From Acidimicrobiales bacterium (lineage in GTDB: Bacteria > Actinomycetota > Acidimicrobiia > Acidimicrobiales > MedAcidi-G1), in assembly GCA_022452035.1 (NCBI GenBank), contig JAKURV010000001.1, positions 62,001 to 126,000 on the forward strand: a stretch of DNA of 64,000 bases. The letters run 5' to 3'. The notes under the pieces were generated by a model that searched no databases, was not told the origin of the DNA, and saw only the letters and a program-made list of their open reading frames with translations. Both the position numbers and the translations under genes were made by a program. This document shows, in pieces, positions 27,794 to 36,960 of this stretch; the stretch's first letter is position 1; every line of letters begins with the position of its first letter.

Positions 27794-28962
27794 CGGTCGA
27801 TGTCCCCGAGGATGAAGTACAGGCTGGCCAGGATCGAGATGACGTCCGGGACGTAGGTGCCCTCCAACAGCCACGGCGTGATGGAGATGTTGTTGAACGA
27901 GGCCGACCGGATCTTCACCCGGTAGGGAACCAGGTCGCCCTTGGAGACTACGTAGTAGCCCATCACACCCAGCGGGTTCTCGGTCTCCACGTAGGCCTCG
28001 CCGGCCGGGACCTTGATGATGCGGGGCACCTTGGCCATGACCGGACCGGAGGGCATGCCGTCTAGCAGCTGGTCGACCATGTCGCAGGCCTCGCGGACCT
28101 CCTGCAGGCGCACCCAGTAGCGGGCGAACGAGTCGCCGTCCGGATGCGTCCAGACCTTCCAGTCCAGTTGGTCGTGGACCAGGCCGATGCCGCCGTCACG
28201 GCGGAGGTCCCAATCCACACCGCTTGCTCGGATGTTGGCCCCCGAAAGCCCGTAGGCCAGACCCACGTCAGCCGGGATGACACCGATTCCCCGGGTCCGG
28301 GCCTGGAAGATCTCGTTGCCGGTGACGAGGTCCTCCATCTCATTGCAGAACGTGCGGATGCGGCCCAGCACGCTCTTCGTCTCCTCGGTCCAACCCTTGG
28401 GGAGGTCGTCCTTGAGGCCGCCGATGCGGTCGAAGTTGGGGTGGAAGCGGCCGCCGGTGACCGCCTCGATCTGGTTGAGTACGAACTCGCGGTCGCGGAA
28501 GGCGAAAAACACCGGGGTGACGGCGCCCAGCTGCACGCCCATGTCCCCCAGGAACAGGACCACGTTGGCGATCCGGGACAGCTCGAACAGGACGGTGCGG
28601 ATCCACTGGGCCCGCGGCGGTGCCTCGACGTCCATGAGCCGCTCAGCGGCCAGGATGAACGGCACCTCGTTGGCGAAACTGCCCAGCCAGTCGATGCGGT
28701 TGACCAGAGTCGTCACCTGCGGGTAGGTACGGACCTCGGCCAACTTCTCGTAGCCGCGGTGCATGTAGCCCATGATCGGCTCGGCCCGTGTCACCCGCTC
28801 GCCGTCCAGTTTGACGACGACCCGCAGCGTGCCGTGGGTGGCCGGGTGCTGGGGACCGATGTTGAGCGTCATGCCCTCGGTCTCGATCTCGACGTTGACC
28901 CGTGCATCACTGGCCTGGCCGGTGATGTAGGCGAGTTGGCGGGTGTCGTCCACAGCGGTCAC
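27790..28962 (-). CDS. nuoD: Complex I subunit NuoD, 11-subunit set, with Trp at the quinone-site Tyr position
   Basis: NuoD (390 residues, 49-kDa homologue) forms the quinone-reduction site with NuoB. The N-terminal GPQHPATHGTLR keeps the quinone-site His. At residue 92 the segment NRIDWLGSF has Trp (TGG, 28687-28689) where Thermus Nqo4 has Tyr87 and bovine NDUFS2 Tyr108 (RMDYLHSF-type). Residue 69 is Arg in GYMHRGYEK (CGC, 28756-28758), equivalent to bovine Arg85, the NDUFAF7 methylation site. The C-terminus ends ILGDIDR as usual. It starts at GTG 28960-28962, overlapping nuoC (GTGA). Confidence 0.96.
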   Translation of the reverse strand: MTAVDDTRQLAYITGQASDARVNVEIETEGMTLNIGPQHPATHGTLRVVVKLDGERVTRAEPIMGYMHRGYEKLAEVRTYPQVTTLVNRIDWLGSFANEVPFILAAERLMDVEAPPRAQWIRTVLFELSRIANVVLFLGDMGVQLGAVTPVFFAFRDREFVLNQIEAVTGGRFHPNFDRIGGLKDDLPKGWTEETKSVLGRIRTFCNEMEDLVTGNEIFQARTRGIGVIPADVGLAYGLSGANIRASGVDWDLRRDGGIGLVHDQLDWKVWTHPDGDSFARYWVRLQEVREACDMVDQLLDGMPSGPVMAKVPRIIKVPAGEAYVETENPLGVMGYYVVSKGDLVPYRVKIRSASFNNISITPWLLEGTYVPDVISILASLYFILGDIDR

Positions 28963-29669
28963 GACCCGTCCCCCTCGTCCTCGTCTTCGTCACCGTCATC
29001 GCCGGGCATTAGCTCCACGTCGACGATGCCCGGCCAGGGTTTCACCCGTCGGGCCAGCAGCGGATAGTCCTTACGCAAGGGATTCCCCTCGAAGTGGGAC
29101 GGCAGGTAAAGGTGCACCTGGTTTGGGTGACCCCGAAACGAGATGCCGAACATCTCCCAGGCCTCCCGCTCGTGCCAGTTAGCACCCGGGTACACCGGGA
29201 CCCAGGAGTCGGCCTCGGGGTAGTCGTCGACCAGGTCGGCCTTGACGGTGATACCGAGGTGGCCCACCGGATCGTGGACCCGGGCCAGCAGTTGGAATCG
29301 GGTGCCTCCCCCGGCCAGGCCCCACCCCATCTCGGCGTCCGCTTCGGCGTCGCCGGGCTCCTGGTCGACCTGGGCGTCCATGTCGCGCCCGTAGGGCGAG
29401 GGCTGCCAGTCGATTGCCGACAGGAAGTTGAAGTAGGACATGGCGCATCGATCCCGGAGGGTCCGGGCGGCGTCCACCCAGGCTCCTGCGTCGACCCGCG
29501 CCCACACGTCGACCCCGGGGGCCACGTGGTGCTCAACTAGACCTTCGCCCAGAGCGTCGCCCAGGGCGGCCACCAAAGCGTCGCGGCGCTCGTCGACCGG
29601 GGGGGCCTCTATGGCCTCGTCCCCGTCTGGGACGGGGGTATCGGTGTCAGGAGACGACAATGGGATCAC
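28959..29669 (-). CDS. nuoC: Complex I subunit NuoC, 11-subunit set
   Basis: NuoC (30-kDa homologue, about 236 residues) shows the family signature [23 protein letters not shown] followed by [17 protein letters not shown]. The region between has an acidic insertion ([12 protein letters not shown]). The start is uncertain: GTG 29667-29669 would overlap the nuoB end by 23 bp, and no closer ATG/GTG is in frame. The first 30 residues are acidic and probably flexible. It ends in an acidic tail ([13 protein letters not shown]). Confidence 0.92.
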   Translation of the reverse strand: MIPLSSPDTDTPVPDGDEAIEAPPVDERRDALVAALGDALGEGLVEHHVAPGVDVWARVDAGAWVDAARTLRDRCAMSYFNFLSAIDWQPSPYGRDMDAQVDQEPGDAEADAEMGWGLAGGGTRFQLLARVHDPVGHLGITVKADLVDDYPEADSWVPVYPGANWHEREAWEMFGISFRGHPNQVHLYLPSHFEGNPLRKDYPLLARRVKPWPGIVDVELMPGDDGDEDEDEGDGS

Positions 29670-30147
29670 CGGTCCAGCGCTCGGTCATGTCCTCGGTGGC
29701 TATGCGCTCCTGGAGCAGCACGATTCCTTCCAGCAGGGCCTCAGGGCGAGGCGGGCAGCCGGGCACGTAGACGTCGACGGGCACGATCTGGTCCACGCCC
29801 TTGGTCACCGAGTAACTGTCCCAGTAAGGGCCACCACAGTTCGCACATGAGCCCATGGAGATCACGTACTTGGGCTCTGGCATCTGCTCGTAGAGGCGGC
29901 GGACGGACGGTGCCATCTTGTCAGTCACCGTGCCCGACACGACCAGCAGGTCGGCCTGCCGCGGGCTGGCCGGAAACGGGATCACGCCTAGGCGCATGAC
30001 GTCGTAGCGGGGTGAGGCGAAGGCGGCCCCCATCTCGATGGCGCAGCAGGCCAGGCCCCACTGATAAACCCACAGCGAGTACTTCCGGCTGACGTTGAGC
30101 AACTTGGTCAGCGGCTTTGGCAGCTTGCCGCTCTCAACCAGACCCAT
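29647..30147 (-). CDS. nuoB: Complex I subunit NuoB, 11-subunit set
   Basis: NuoB (166 residues) carries cluster N2, the last iron-sulphur centre before quinone. The adjacent-cysteine motif GLACCAIEM, the Cys of [10 protein letters not shown] and the Cys of [12 protein letters not shown] supply the four ligands. [10 protein letters not shown] contains one extra Cys where many NuoB proteins have Gly/Ser. It starts at ATG 30145-30147, 27 bp after nuoA. Confidence 0.96.
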   Translation of the reverse strand: MGLVESGKLPKPLTKLLNVSRKYSLWVYQWGLACCAIEMGAAFASPRYDVMRLGVIPFPASPRQADLLVVSGTVTDKMAPSVRRLYEQMPEPKYVISMGSCANCGGPYWDSYSVTKGVDQIVPVDVYVPGCPPRPEALLEGIVLLQERIATEDMTERWTGDPIVVS

Positions 30148-30174
30148 GGTCGTCCTCCCCGCCTGCCCGGTCGC

Positions 30175-30540
30175 TCAGATCCACCGCAGCAGGCGCTTGC
30201 GCCAGGCGTAGAACAGCCCGAGGGCCAGGATGAAGATGAAGATGGCCATCTCGACCAGTCCGAACACGCCGTAGACCTCGAGGCGGGTGGCCCACGGGAA
30301 GATGAAGACGGCCTCCACGTCGAACAGAACGAACATCAGCGCGAACACGTAGTAGCGGATGTTCGACTGGCTCCACAGGTCCCCGTAGGGGTCTACCCCG
30401 GACTCGTAGGTGATCGTCTTCTGTGGGGTCTCCCGGGACGGCCGCAGGAGGCTGCCCAGGCCCAGGAACGCCGAAACCAGCAGCACGGCGAGGCCTCCGA
30501 ACACGACCACCACCAGCCAACTGCGGAGGAATTCGGACAC
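30175..30540 (-). CDS. nuoA: Complex I subunit NuoA, 11-subunit set (first gene)
   Basis: NuoA (121 residues) has three helices and the conserved acidic loop/helix ITYESGVDPYGDLWSQSNIRYYVFALMFVLFDVEAVFIFPWA. It starts at GTG 30538-30540. The 146 bp between it and nuoN of the other set (30541-30686) is the largest break within the nuo region and could hold a promoter. I see no Rex-like site in it. The C-terminus ends FYAWRKRLLRWI. Confidence 0.94.
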   Translation of the reverse strand: MSEFLRSWLVVVVFGGLAVLLVSAFLGLGSLLRPSRETPQKTITYESGVDPYGDLWSQSNIRYYVFALMFVLFDVEAVFIFPWATRLEVYGVFGLVEMAIFIFILALGLFYAWRKRLLRWI

Positions 30541-30686
30541 GGGCGAAGAACCTAACGACTCGGTGGGGCGGGCGACGACGGATGGAACGGCCGGGCCAGC
30601 GTCCCGGGCAGACTATCGGGCAAGCCGGCGTTCCCGAATGCCCGATTGGCTCCCGTGGAGTGGGTCCCGACGGAGGCGGCCACGGC

Positions 30687-32168
30687 TCAGCCACCCACCA
30701 GGACGGGTACTGCTTGGCGCGCTAGGTCGAGCAACGGCGCCGGGAGGAGGCCGATGAAGAGCACCCCTGCACAGGCCACGCCGACCACCACCCGGGCTCC
30801 CGGAGGCACGACGTGCGGGGGAACCTCGTCGGCCTTCGGGTCCTGCAGGTACATGGCCACCAGGATCCGGAGGTAAACGAAGGCAGCCACTGCGGCGGCC
30901 ACCATGGCCACCATGGCCACCCAGTAGGACCGACCGTCTACCGCAGCGGCCAGCACCCCCAGCTTGGCCACGAAACCTCCGGTGAACGGCACCCCCGCCT
31001 GACCCAGCAGCAGGACAGTAAACGCCCCGGCTAGGACCGGTTGGCGGCGAGCCAGTCCCCGGTAGGCCTCCAAGCCGTGTCCGTCGTCGCCGGCTCCGCC
31101 CACCGTGGTGACCACGGCGAAGCTCCCGGTGGCCAGCAAGGTGTAGATGACCAGGTAGGCGTAGACGGCGGCGGTTCCCCGTGGGCTGGCCGCCTGCACG
31201 CCGAGCAACAGGAAGCCGGTATGGGCGATCGAGGAGTAGGCCAGCATCCGTTTGACGTCGGTCTGAAGGACAGCCACCCAGGCCCCCACCACCACGCTGG
31301 CCCCGGCTAGGACGGCCACGGCGGGCCGCCAGTCCGAAGCGTGGGTTCCGAGGGTCACCACCAGGACACGGACCATGGCGGCGAAGCCGGCCGCCTTTAC
31401 GCCGGCCGCCATCCAAGCCACCACGGGGCTGGGTGCTCCTTGGTAGACGTCGGGGGTCCAGGCGTGGAATGGCACGGCCGCCACCTTGAAGGCCAGGCCG
31501 ACCAGGAGCAGGGCGATCCCGGCCAGCAGCATCCCGTCGTCGAGCAGCACGGTTCCGGCGAGGTAGCCACTGATTCGGGCCAGACGGGTCGAGCCGGTAG
31601 CGCCGTAGACGAGCGCCATGCCGTACAAGAGGAAGGCCGACGCGAACGCCCCGAGGACGAAGTACTTGAGCGACGCCTCCTGGGACTCGAAGCGCCGTAG
31701 GTGCAAGGCGGCCAGTACGTAAACGGCGATGGACAGGATCTCCAGGCCGAGGAAGAGGACGATGAGGTCGTCGGCCGAGACCATGACCACGCCGCCGGCC
31801 GCCGACAGCATCAACAGCACGTAGAGCTCGACGCCTGGCAGATCCTCCCGCTCTAGGTATGGACGGGCCAGCAGCGCGGTGGCCAGCACGGCCAGGGCCA
31901 GGGCGGCGGTTACCAGCACTGTGGACCCGTCGACGGCCACCGTGCCACTGAGTAGGGAGCGTGGGCCGCCATCGCGAACGGCAACCCACGACGGAATGGT
32001 GGTGGCCAAGACAGCCAGGCCGACGGCCACCGTCCAGGCTTGGGGCAGGTACCCGGGCAGGCGCCGCACCAGCGAGGCCACGGTCAGCAGGAGAAGACCA
32101 CCAGCGGCGAGAAGCAGCACGGGCGCCAGGGCCCACCACAGAACCTCCGGGGTGGTTACCGACGCCAT
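30687..32168 (-). CDS. nuoN: Complex I subunit NuoN, 14-subunit set
   Basis: This 493-residue antiporter-like subunit shows AVPFHAWTPDVYQGAPSPV and RMLAYSSIAHTGFLLLG, the two motifs that mark NuoN. It closes the 14-subunit set and starts at ATG 32166-32168, overlapping the nuoM stop (ATGA). It is clearly diverged from the NuoN at 19992-21500, so the two sets are not a recent duplication. Confidence 0.95.
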   Translation of the reverse strand: MASVTTPEVLWWALAPVLLLAAGGLLLLTVASLVRRLPGYLPQAWTVAVGLAVLATTIPSWVAVRDGGPRSLLSGTVAVDGSTVLVTAALALAVLATALLARPYLEREDLPGVELYVLLMLSAAGGVVMVSADDLIVLFLGLEILSIAVYVLAALHLRRFESQEASLKYFVLGAFASAFLLYGMALVYGATGSTRLARISGYLAGTVLLDDGMLLAGIALLLVGLAFKVAAVPFHAWTPDVYQGAPSPVVAWMAAGVKAAGFAAMVRVLVVTLGTHASDWRPAVAVLAGASVVVGAWVAVLQTDVKRMLAYSSIAHTGFLLLGVQAASPRGTAAVYAYLVIYTLLATGSFAVVTTVGGAGDDGHGLEAYRGLARRQPVLAGAFTVLLLGQAGVPFTGGFVAKLGVLAAAVDGRSYWVAMVAMVAAAVAAFVYLRILVAMYLQDPKADEVPPHVVPPGARVVVGVACAGVLFIGLLPAPLLDLARQAVPVLVGG

Positions 32169-33811
32169 CAGTGATCGTCCCCTCCGGCGTCGCCGTGGTC
32201 TTCGCCATGGCTGTCGCTGTGACCGTCAGAGCCTCCAACGTGGTCGCCGCCGGCCTCCACGTCGGCGCCGAATCGGCTGGTCGGCTCGGTGAAGCCCTCT
32301 ACGTGGGCTTCGACGTGGGCCACCAGGGCATCCACGGCGGGCTCCATGCGCTCGATGACCGGCTTCGGGTAGACGCCCATACCCACGATCAGGAACAGGA
32401 GCGGAGCCAGCACCAGGCCCTCCCTGAGCCGCAGGTCGGAGATGGAGGCGTTGTCACCCTCCGCCGGCCCGTGGAACACCCTTTGGTAAGCCCACAAAAG
32501 GTAGAGAGCAGCCAGGATCACCCCACCGGCGGCCGCCACGGCCCACCACCGGTGGGCGTTGAAAGCACCCACCAGGATTAGGAACTCGCCGACGAAGCCG
32601 TTCAGGCCTGGCAGGCCGATCGAGGAGAGCATGACGACGGTGAATACGGCAGCCAAGATCGGTGCCGGCTTCTGGAGGCCACCCAGTTCGTCGATCTGGC
32701 GGGTGTGGCACCTCTCGTAAATCATCCCGACTAGCAGGAACAGGGCTCCGGTGGAGACGCCGTGGTTCACCATCTGGAGCAGGCTGCCCTCGAGGCCCTC
32801 GGTGTTCAGCGAGAAGGTGCCCAGCACGATGAAGCCCAGGTGAGCTACAGAGGAGTAGGCCACAAGGCGCTTCAGGTCGCGCTGCATGGTGGCCACCACG
32901 GCGCCGTACACGATGCCCACAACGCCGAGGGTCAGGAAGACCGGAGCGAAGTAATGCGACGCCTCGGGGAACAGGTACAGACCGAACCGCAGGAATCCGT
33001 AGGTGCCCAGCTTGAGCAGCACCCCGGCCAGGATCACCGATCCGGCGGTTGGTGCCTCGGTGTGGGCATCAGGCAGCCAGGTGTGGAGCGGGAAGATCGG
33101 GACCTTCACGGCGAAGGCCAGAGCGAAGGACAGGAACACCCACCGGGCGGTGGTCGTCTCCAGGCTCTGGGCCTCGGCCAGGGCCACCAGGTCGAAGGTC
33201 AGGTCGCCGCCCGTGGCGTCGGCGTGCAGGAAGGCCAGGGCCAGGATGCCGACCAGCATGAAAGCCGAACCGGCCATCGTGTACAGGAAGAACTTGGTCG
33301 CCGCGTAGGCCCGGTTGCCGTGCCCCCACCGTCCAATGAGGAAGTACATCGGTACCAGGACCACCTCGAAGCAGAGGAAGAAGATCACTAGGTCCAAGGC
33401 CATGAACACACCCATCACCCCTGCCTCCAGTAGCAGCAGCCAGGCGTAGTAGGCCCGGTCGTCGTGGCCGGGATCCACTGCCAGGAGGGCGATCGGGAAC
33501 AGCACGCCGGTCAGGACGACCAGGAACAACGAGATCCCGTCGACGGCCAGCAGCCACTGGATGCCCAGGTCGGGAATCCAGTCCCTCCGGGAAACGAACT
33601 GCAGATCGGCACCGTGCCCAGTGTCGAAGGCAGTCAGCAGCCACACGGCCATGGCACCTACCACCGCCGAGGTGGCAACGGCCACCAGCTTGAGTAACTC
33701 GGGTCGGCGACGGGGAAGGATGGCCACTATCAGGGCACCCACCGCCGGGGTGAATACCAGTGCGGGTAGGACGGCGAATGGAACTCCGGAGGCAGTGGCC
33801 AGGACTGACAT
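32168..33811 (-). CDS. nuoM: Complex I subunit NuoM, 14-subunit set, with a His/Asp-rich C-terminal tail
   Basis: NuoM (547 residues) has LVIFFLCFEVVLVPMYFLIG with the conserved Glu, FPLHTWLPDAHTEAPTAGSV and RLVAYSSVAHLGFIVLG. The last 35 residues (from about 513) form a soluble tail rich in Gly, Asp and His (GGDHVGGSDGHSDSHGEDHG), which is unusual for NuoM and could bind metal. ATG 33809-33811 overlaps the nuoL stop (ATGA). Confidence 0.95.
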   Translation of the reverse strand: MSVLATASGVPFAVLPALVFTPAVGALIVAILPRRRPELLKLVAVATSAVVGAMAVWLLTAFDTGHGADLQFVSRRDWIPDLGIQWLLAVDGISLFLVVLTGVLFPIALLAVDPGHDDRAYYAWLLLLEAGVMGVFMALDLVIFFLCFEVVLVPMYFLIGRWGHGNRAYAATKFFLYTMAGSAFMLVGILALAFLHADATGGDLTFDLVALAEAQSLETTTARWVFLSFALAFAVKVPIFPLHTWLPDAHTEAPTAGSVILAGVLLKLGTYGFLRFGLYLFPEASHYFAPVFLTLGVVGIVYGAVVATMQRDLKRLVAYSSVAHLGFIVLGTFSLNTEGLEGSLLQMVNHGVSTGALFLLVGMIYERCHTRQIDELGGLQKPAPILAAVFTVVMLSSIGLPGLNGFVGEFLILVGAFNAHRWWAVAAAGGVILAALYLLWAYQRVFHGPAEGDNASISDLRLREGLVLAPLLFLIVGMGVYPKPVIERMEPAVDALVAHVEAHVEGFTEPTSRFGADVEAGGDHVGGSDGHSDSHGEDHGDAGGDDH

Positions 33812-35976
33812 CAGAACGAGGACCTCGACAGGAACCAGGCGACCAGTCCCACCGCCCCGACGCCGATGCCGACGGCGTAGGTACGGACCAGGCCGTTGTG
33901 GAAGCGCCTGAGCAGGCCCGCCTCCTTCCTAACCAGGGTGGCCACTCCGTCTACTGCGCCGTCCACCACGGCCTCGTCGAACCTCGCTACGGCCTCGAAA
34001 CCGGCCCGGCCTGGCCCGCCCATGAAACGGGACACGGCTCGGTCGAGGCGCCAGGCGTCGGCCAGGACCGGTTGTTCGAACAACCGGTGGTCGACCCGCC
34101 GGGCCGCGTAGGCAGCCACGGCCACGCCGATCCCGACCACCCCGCCCAGGACCGCCACTACGGCCAGTATCCACAGGGTCCCGGCGCCGATCGTCAGGTG
34201 GACCTCGTTGTGGAACAGCGTCGGCTCCAGCCAGTGCTCCAGGCGCTTGGTAGTGGACGAGAACGGCAGCTGTACCAACCCTCCGACCACGCTGAGGGCA
34301 GCCAGGACTACTAGCGGGAGGGTCATGGAACGCGGCGACTCGTGTGGGTGGTGCTCGGCTCGGACGGCCACCTCGTCGGGCAGCGCATCGGCCACCGGGC
34401 CCACGTCGGGCGCCGCCTCCAGGGCGAAGCCGGATGGCTCCGGGCGCACGTCGGCGGCGGCCCGTAGGGTGGCCTGCTCGGCCCGGGCGGCGGCCAGAGC
34501 CTGTTCGGCGGCCTCGAGGCCCTCGGCTGGCTGACCGTTGTCGGTCTCGGCGGCCACCGTCTGCTTGGCCGCTTCGACGGTGGCGTCGACCTCGGCTAGG
34601 CGGGCCTCCCAGGCGGCCTCCACCTCAGCCGGTCGGGGATCGGCAAATCGGCCTCGGCCGAAGAAGGTCAGGACCACCTGACGTGTCATGTAGAAGGCGG
34701 TCAGTACAGCAGTGACTAGGCCCACCGCCCACAGCAGTGGGCTCTCGTTCCAGGCGAAGGCCAGGATCTCGTCCTTGGACCAGAATCCGGCGAACGGCGG
34801 TACGCCGGCGATGGCCAGCCAGCCGACCACGAAGGTGCCTGCGGTGACCGGCATGAAGCGCCGCAAGCCTCCGTAGTGGGCCATGTCCTGGTCGCCGTTC
34901 ATCCCGTGGATGACCGAACCAGACCCCAGGAAGAGGAGGGCCTTGAAGAAGGCGTGGGTAACCATGTGGAACACGGCAGCCACGTACGCCCCGCAGCCCA
35001 CGGCTAGGAACATGTAGCCCAGCTGGCTGATGGTGGAGTACGCCAGCACCTTTTTGATGTCGCGCTGGGCAACGGCGATGGTCGCCGCGAACAGCGCCGT
35101 CCCGGCCCCCGTCCAGGCGATCAGGGTGGGGACCCAGTCGGCGGCGTCGGCGATGATCGGGTTGACCCGGGTGAGCAGGTAGATGCCTGAGGTGACCATG
35201 GTGGCTGCGTGGATCAGTGCGGAGACGGGTGTTGGACCGGCCATTGCGTCGGGCAGCCACAGGTACAGCGGGAACTGGGCCGACTTGCCGATGGCCCCCA
35301 CGAAGAGCATCACGGCAATGACCGTCGCTGTCGAGGTAGCTACCGTGCCGGCCGCCGTGGTGTCCAGGACGTCCACGTAGGCGATCGACCCGAACGTGAA
35401 GAAGGTGAGGAAGATGGCGACCATGAATCCCCAATCGCCGATCCGGTTCGTCACGAACGCCTTCTTGCCCGCTGTGGTGTTGGCCTCGTCGGTGAACCAG
35501 AACGAGATCAGCAAGTAGGAGCAGGCACCGACCCCTTCCCACCCCAGGAAAGTGAGGAGCAGGTTGTCGCCTAGCACCAGAACCAGCATGGAGAAGGCGA
35601 ATAGGTTGAGGTAGGCGAAGAACCGGCGGTACCCGTCGTCGCCGTGCATGTAACCAATCGAGTAGAGGTGGATGAGCGCCCCCACGCCGGTGATGAAAAG
35701 GCACATGGTGACCGACAGCGGATCCACCAGGAACCCGGCATCGACCCGGAGGTCGCCGGCCGGCACCCACTCGAACAGCGTGGTAACCCACCGGCGGTCA
35801 TCGGATGGTCGGCCCACCAGGGCCAGGAACACCCCCAGGGTGGCGACGAAGGAACTGGCCATGCACCCGGTGGCCAGCCAGCCTGCAATGGGCTCGCGTA
35901 GGCGACGACCCCCGAAGGTCAGGACCAGGAACCCGGCCAGCGGGAGGGCTGGGACCAGCCACACGGCGTCCAACAC
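33811..35976 (-). CDS. nuoL: Complex I subunit NuoL, 14-subunit set, with a coiled-coil-like insertion
   Basis: NuoL (721 residues) has FLGWEGVGACSYLLISFWF, PLYLWLPDAMAGPTPVSALI and LAYSTISQLGYMFLAVG. After YMTRQVVLTFFGRGRF (residue 444) there are about 98 extra residues before the conserved HPHESPRSMTLPLVVLA. They are Ala/Glu-rich with a heptad-like pattern (VEAAWEARLAEVDATVEAAK and EGLEAAEQALAAARAEQATL). In most NuoL proteins this junction is only a short loop. The C-terminal lateral helix follows. It starts at GTG 35974-35976, 4 bp after nuoK, behind a G-rich ribosome-binding site. Confidence 0.95.
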   Translation of the reverse strand: MLDAVWLVPALPLAGFLVLTFGGRRLREPIAGWLATGCMASSFVATLGVFLALVGRPSDDRRWVTTLFEWVPAGDLRVDAGFLVDPLSVTMCLFITGVGALIHLYSIGYMHGDDGYRRFFAYLNLFAFSMLVLVLGDNLLLTFLGWEGVGACSYLLISFWFTDEANTTAGKKAFVTNRIGDWGFMVAIFLTFFTFGSIAYVDVLDTTAAGTVATSTATVIAVMLFVGAIGKSAQFPLYLWLPDAMAGPTPVSALIHAATMVTSGIYLLTRVNPIIADAADWVPTLIAWTGAGTALFAATIAVAQRDIKKVLAYSTISQLGYMFLAVGCGAYVAAVFHMVTHAFFKALLFLGSGSVIHGMNGDQDMAHYGGLRRFMPVTAGTFVVGWLAIAGVPPFAGFWSKDEILAFAWNESPLLWAVGLVTAVLTAFYMTRQVVLTFFGRGRFADPRPAEVEAAWEARLAEVDATVEAAKQTVAAETDNGQPAEGLEAAEQALAAARAEQATLRAAADVRPEPSGFALEAAPDVGPVADALPDEVAVRAEHHPHESPRSMTLPLVVLAALSVVGGLVQLPFSSTTKRLEHWLEPTLFHNEVHLTIGAGTLWILAVVAVLGGVVGIGVAVAAYAARRVDHRLFEQPVLADAWRLDRAVSRFMGGPGRAGFEAVARFDEAVVDGAVDGVATLVRKEAGLLRRFHNGLVRTYAVGIGVGAVGLVAWFLSRSSF

Positions 35977-35980
35977 GTCC

Positions 35981-36286
35981 CTATCCCCCCAACACCGAGA
36001 GGTCGTCGGCTGTGGCTCCCTGTCGACGGCGCGTGATGGCCACGATGATGGCCAGGCCGACCACCACCTCAGCAGCCGCCACGACCAGCACGAAGAACAC
36101 GGCCAGCTGCCCGCTTAGGTCGCCCAGGTCTGCGCCGAGGCTGACGAACGTGAGGTTCACGGCGTTGAGCATCAGTTCCACGCACATGAACATGACCAGC
36201 GGGTTGCGCCGGGTGAGGAGACCGACGGCCCCCATTGTGAAGAGGACGGCTGCCAGGGTCAGGTACCAGGAGGTGGTGACGACCAT
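35981..36286 (-). CDS. nuoK: Complex I subunit NuoK, 14-subunit set
   Basis: NuoK (101 residues) has three helices: [21 protein letters not shown], then [20 protein letters not shown] with the conserved Glu, and [20 protein letters not shown] with the second. Length is standard. ATG 36284-36286 overlaps the nuoJ stop (ATGA), so translation is coupled. Confidence 0.95.
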   Translation of the reverse strand: MVVTTSWYLTLAAVLFTMGAVGLLTRRNPLVMFMCVELMLNAVNLTFVSLGADLGDLSGQLAVFFVLVVAAAEVVVGLAIIVAITRRRQGATADDLSVLGG

Positions 36287-36960
36287 CAGGCGGCCCCCTC
36301 CCCGTCGTCCGGTGCCTCGTGGATCCCGTCCTTCGGCTCCGCGACGCTGGGCACCGAGCCGTCTTCGCCTGCAGCCTCGTCGTTACCCACCGACCCGTCG
36401 TCGACCATGGAGGCCACGGCCACCACTGGCAGGGGCTGGAGCGGGCCGCGGAGCCGACGGGCCAACACGACCGCTCCTACCACGGCCACCGTCAGGAGAA
36501 GGGCCGTAAGCTCCACGGCGAACACGTGGTCGGTGAACAGCGCCTCACCGAGTCGTCGGGTGTTGTCGTCGGCACCGCCCAACGGAGCGTCGGCGGCCCG
36601 AGCCCCGGTCGGGCCGTCCACCGAGACGAGTAGCACCGTCAAAAGCAGGCCCAGCAGGGAAGCCCCGATCAGAGCGGCGATCGGTCGCTGGCCGACAATA
36701 GGTTCCACGCCTAGGTCTTCGGCCCGGTCGACGCCCAACAGCATGATCACGAACAGGAACAGAATGACCACCGCTCCGGCGTAGACGATGACCTGCACGG
36801 CGGCCAGGAAGGTGGCGTCCTGCAGCACGAACAGAACGGCCACTCCGAAGAGGGTCTGGACCAGAAACAGGGCGGCATGGACCGGGTTGCGTGCTGCCAG
36901 CACCCCCCCGGCGCCGGTCAGGATGATGGCTGCGCTGATCAGGAAGACGGTGGCGTCCAT
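36286..36960 (-). CDS. nuoJ: Complex I subunit NuoJ, 14-subunit set
   Basis: NuoJ (224 residues) has [20 protein letters not shown] and the pi-bulge helix [20 protein letters not shown]. The last 45 residues form an acidic soluble tail ([18 protein letters not shown]...) not seen in the partner NuoJ of the 11-subunit set. ATG 36958-36960 overlaps the nuoI stop (ATGA). Confidence 0.94.
   Translation of the reverse strand: MDATVFLISAAIILTGAGGVLAARNPVHAALFLVQTLFGVAVLFVLQDATFLAAVQVIVYAGAVVILFLFVIMLLGVDRAEDLGVEPIVGQRPIAALIGASLLGLLLTVLLVSVDGPTGARAADAPLGGADDNTRRLGEALFTDHVFAVELTALLLTVAVVGAVVLARRLRGPLQPLPVVAVASMVDDGSVGNDEAAGEDGSVPSVAEPKDGIHEAPDDGEGAA

Noticed and set aside
30541-30686. Search for a Rex site before nuoA of the 11-subunit set.
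   Set aside because: No TTGTG/CACAA-type palindrome is visible in this spacer.
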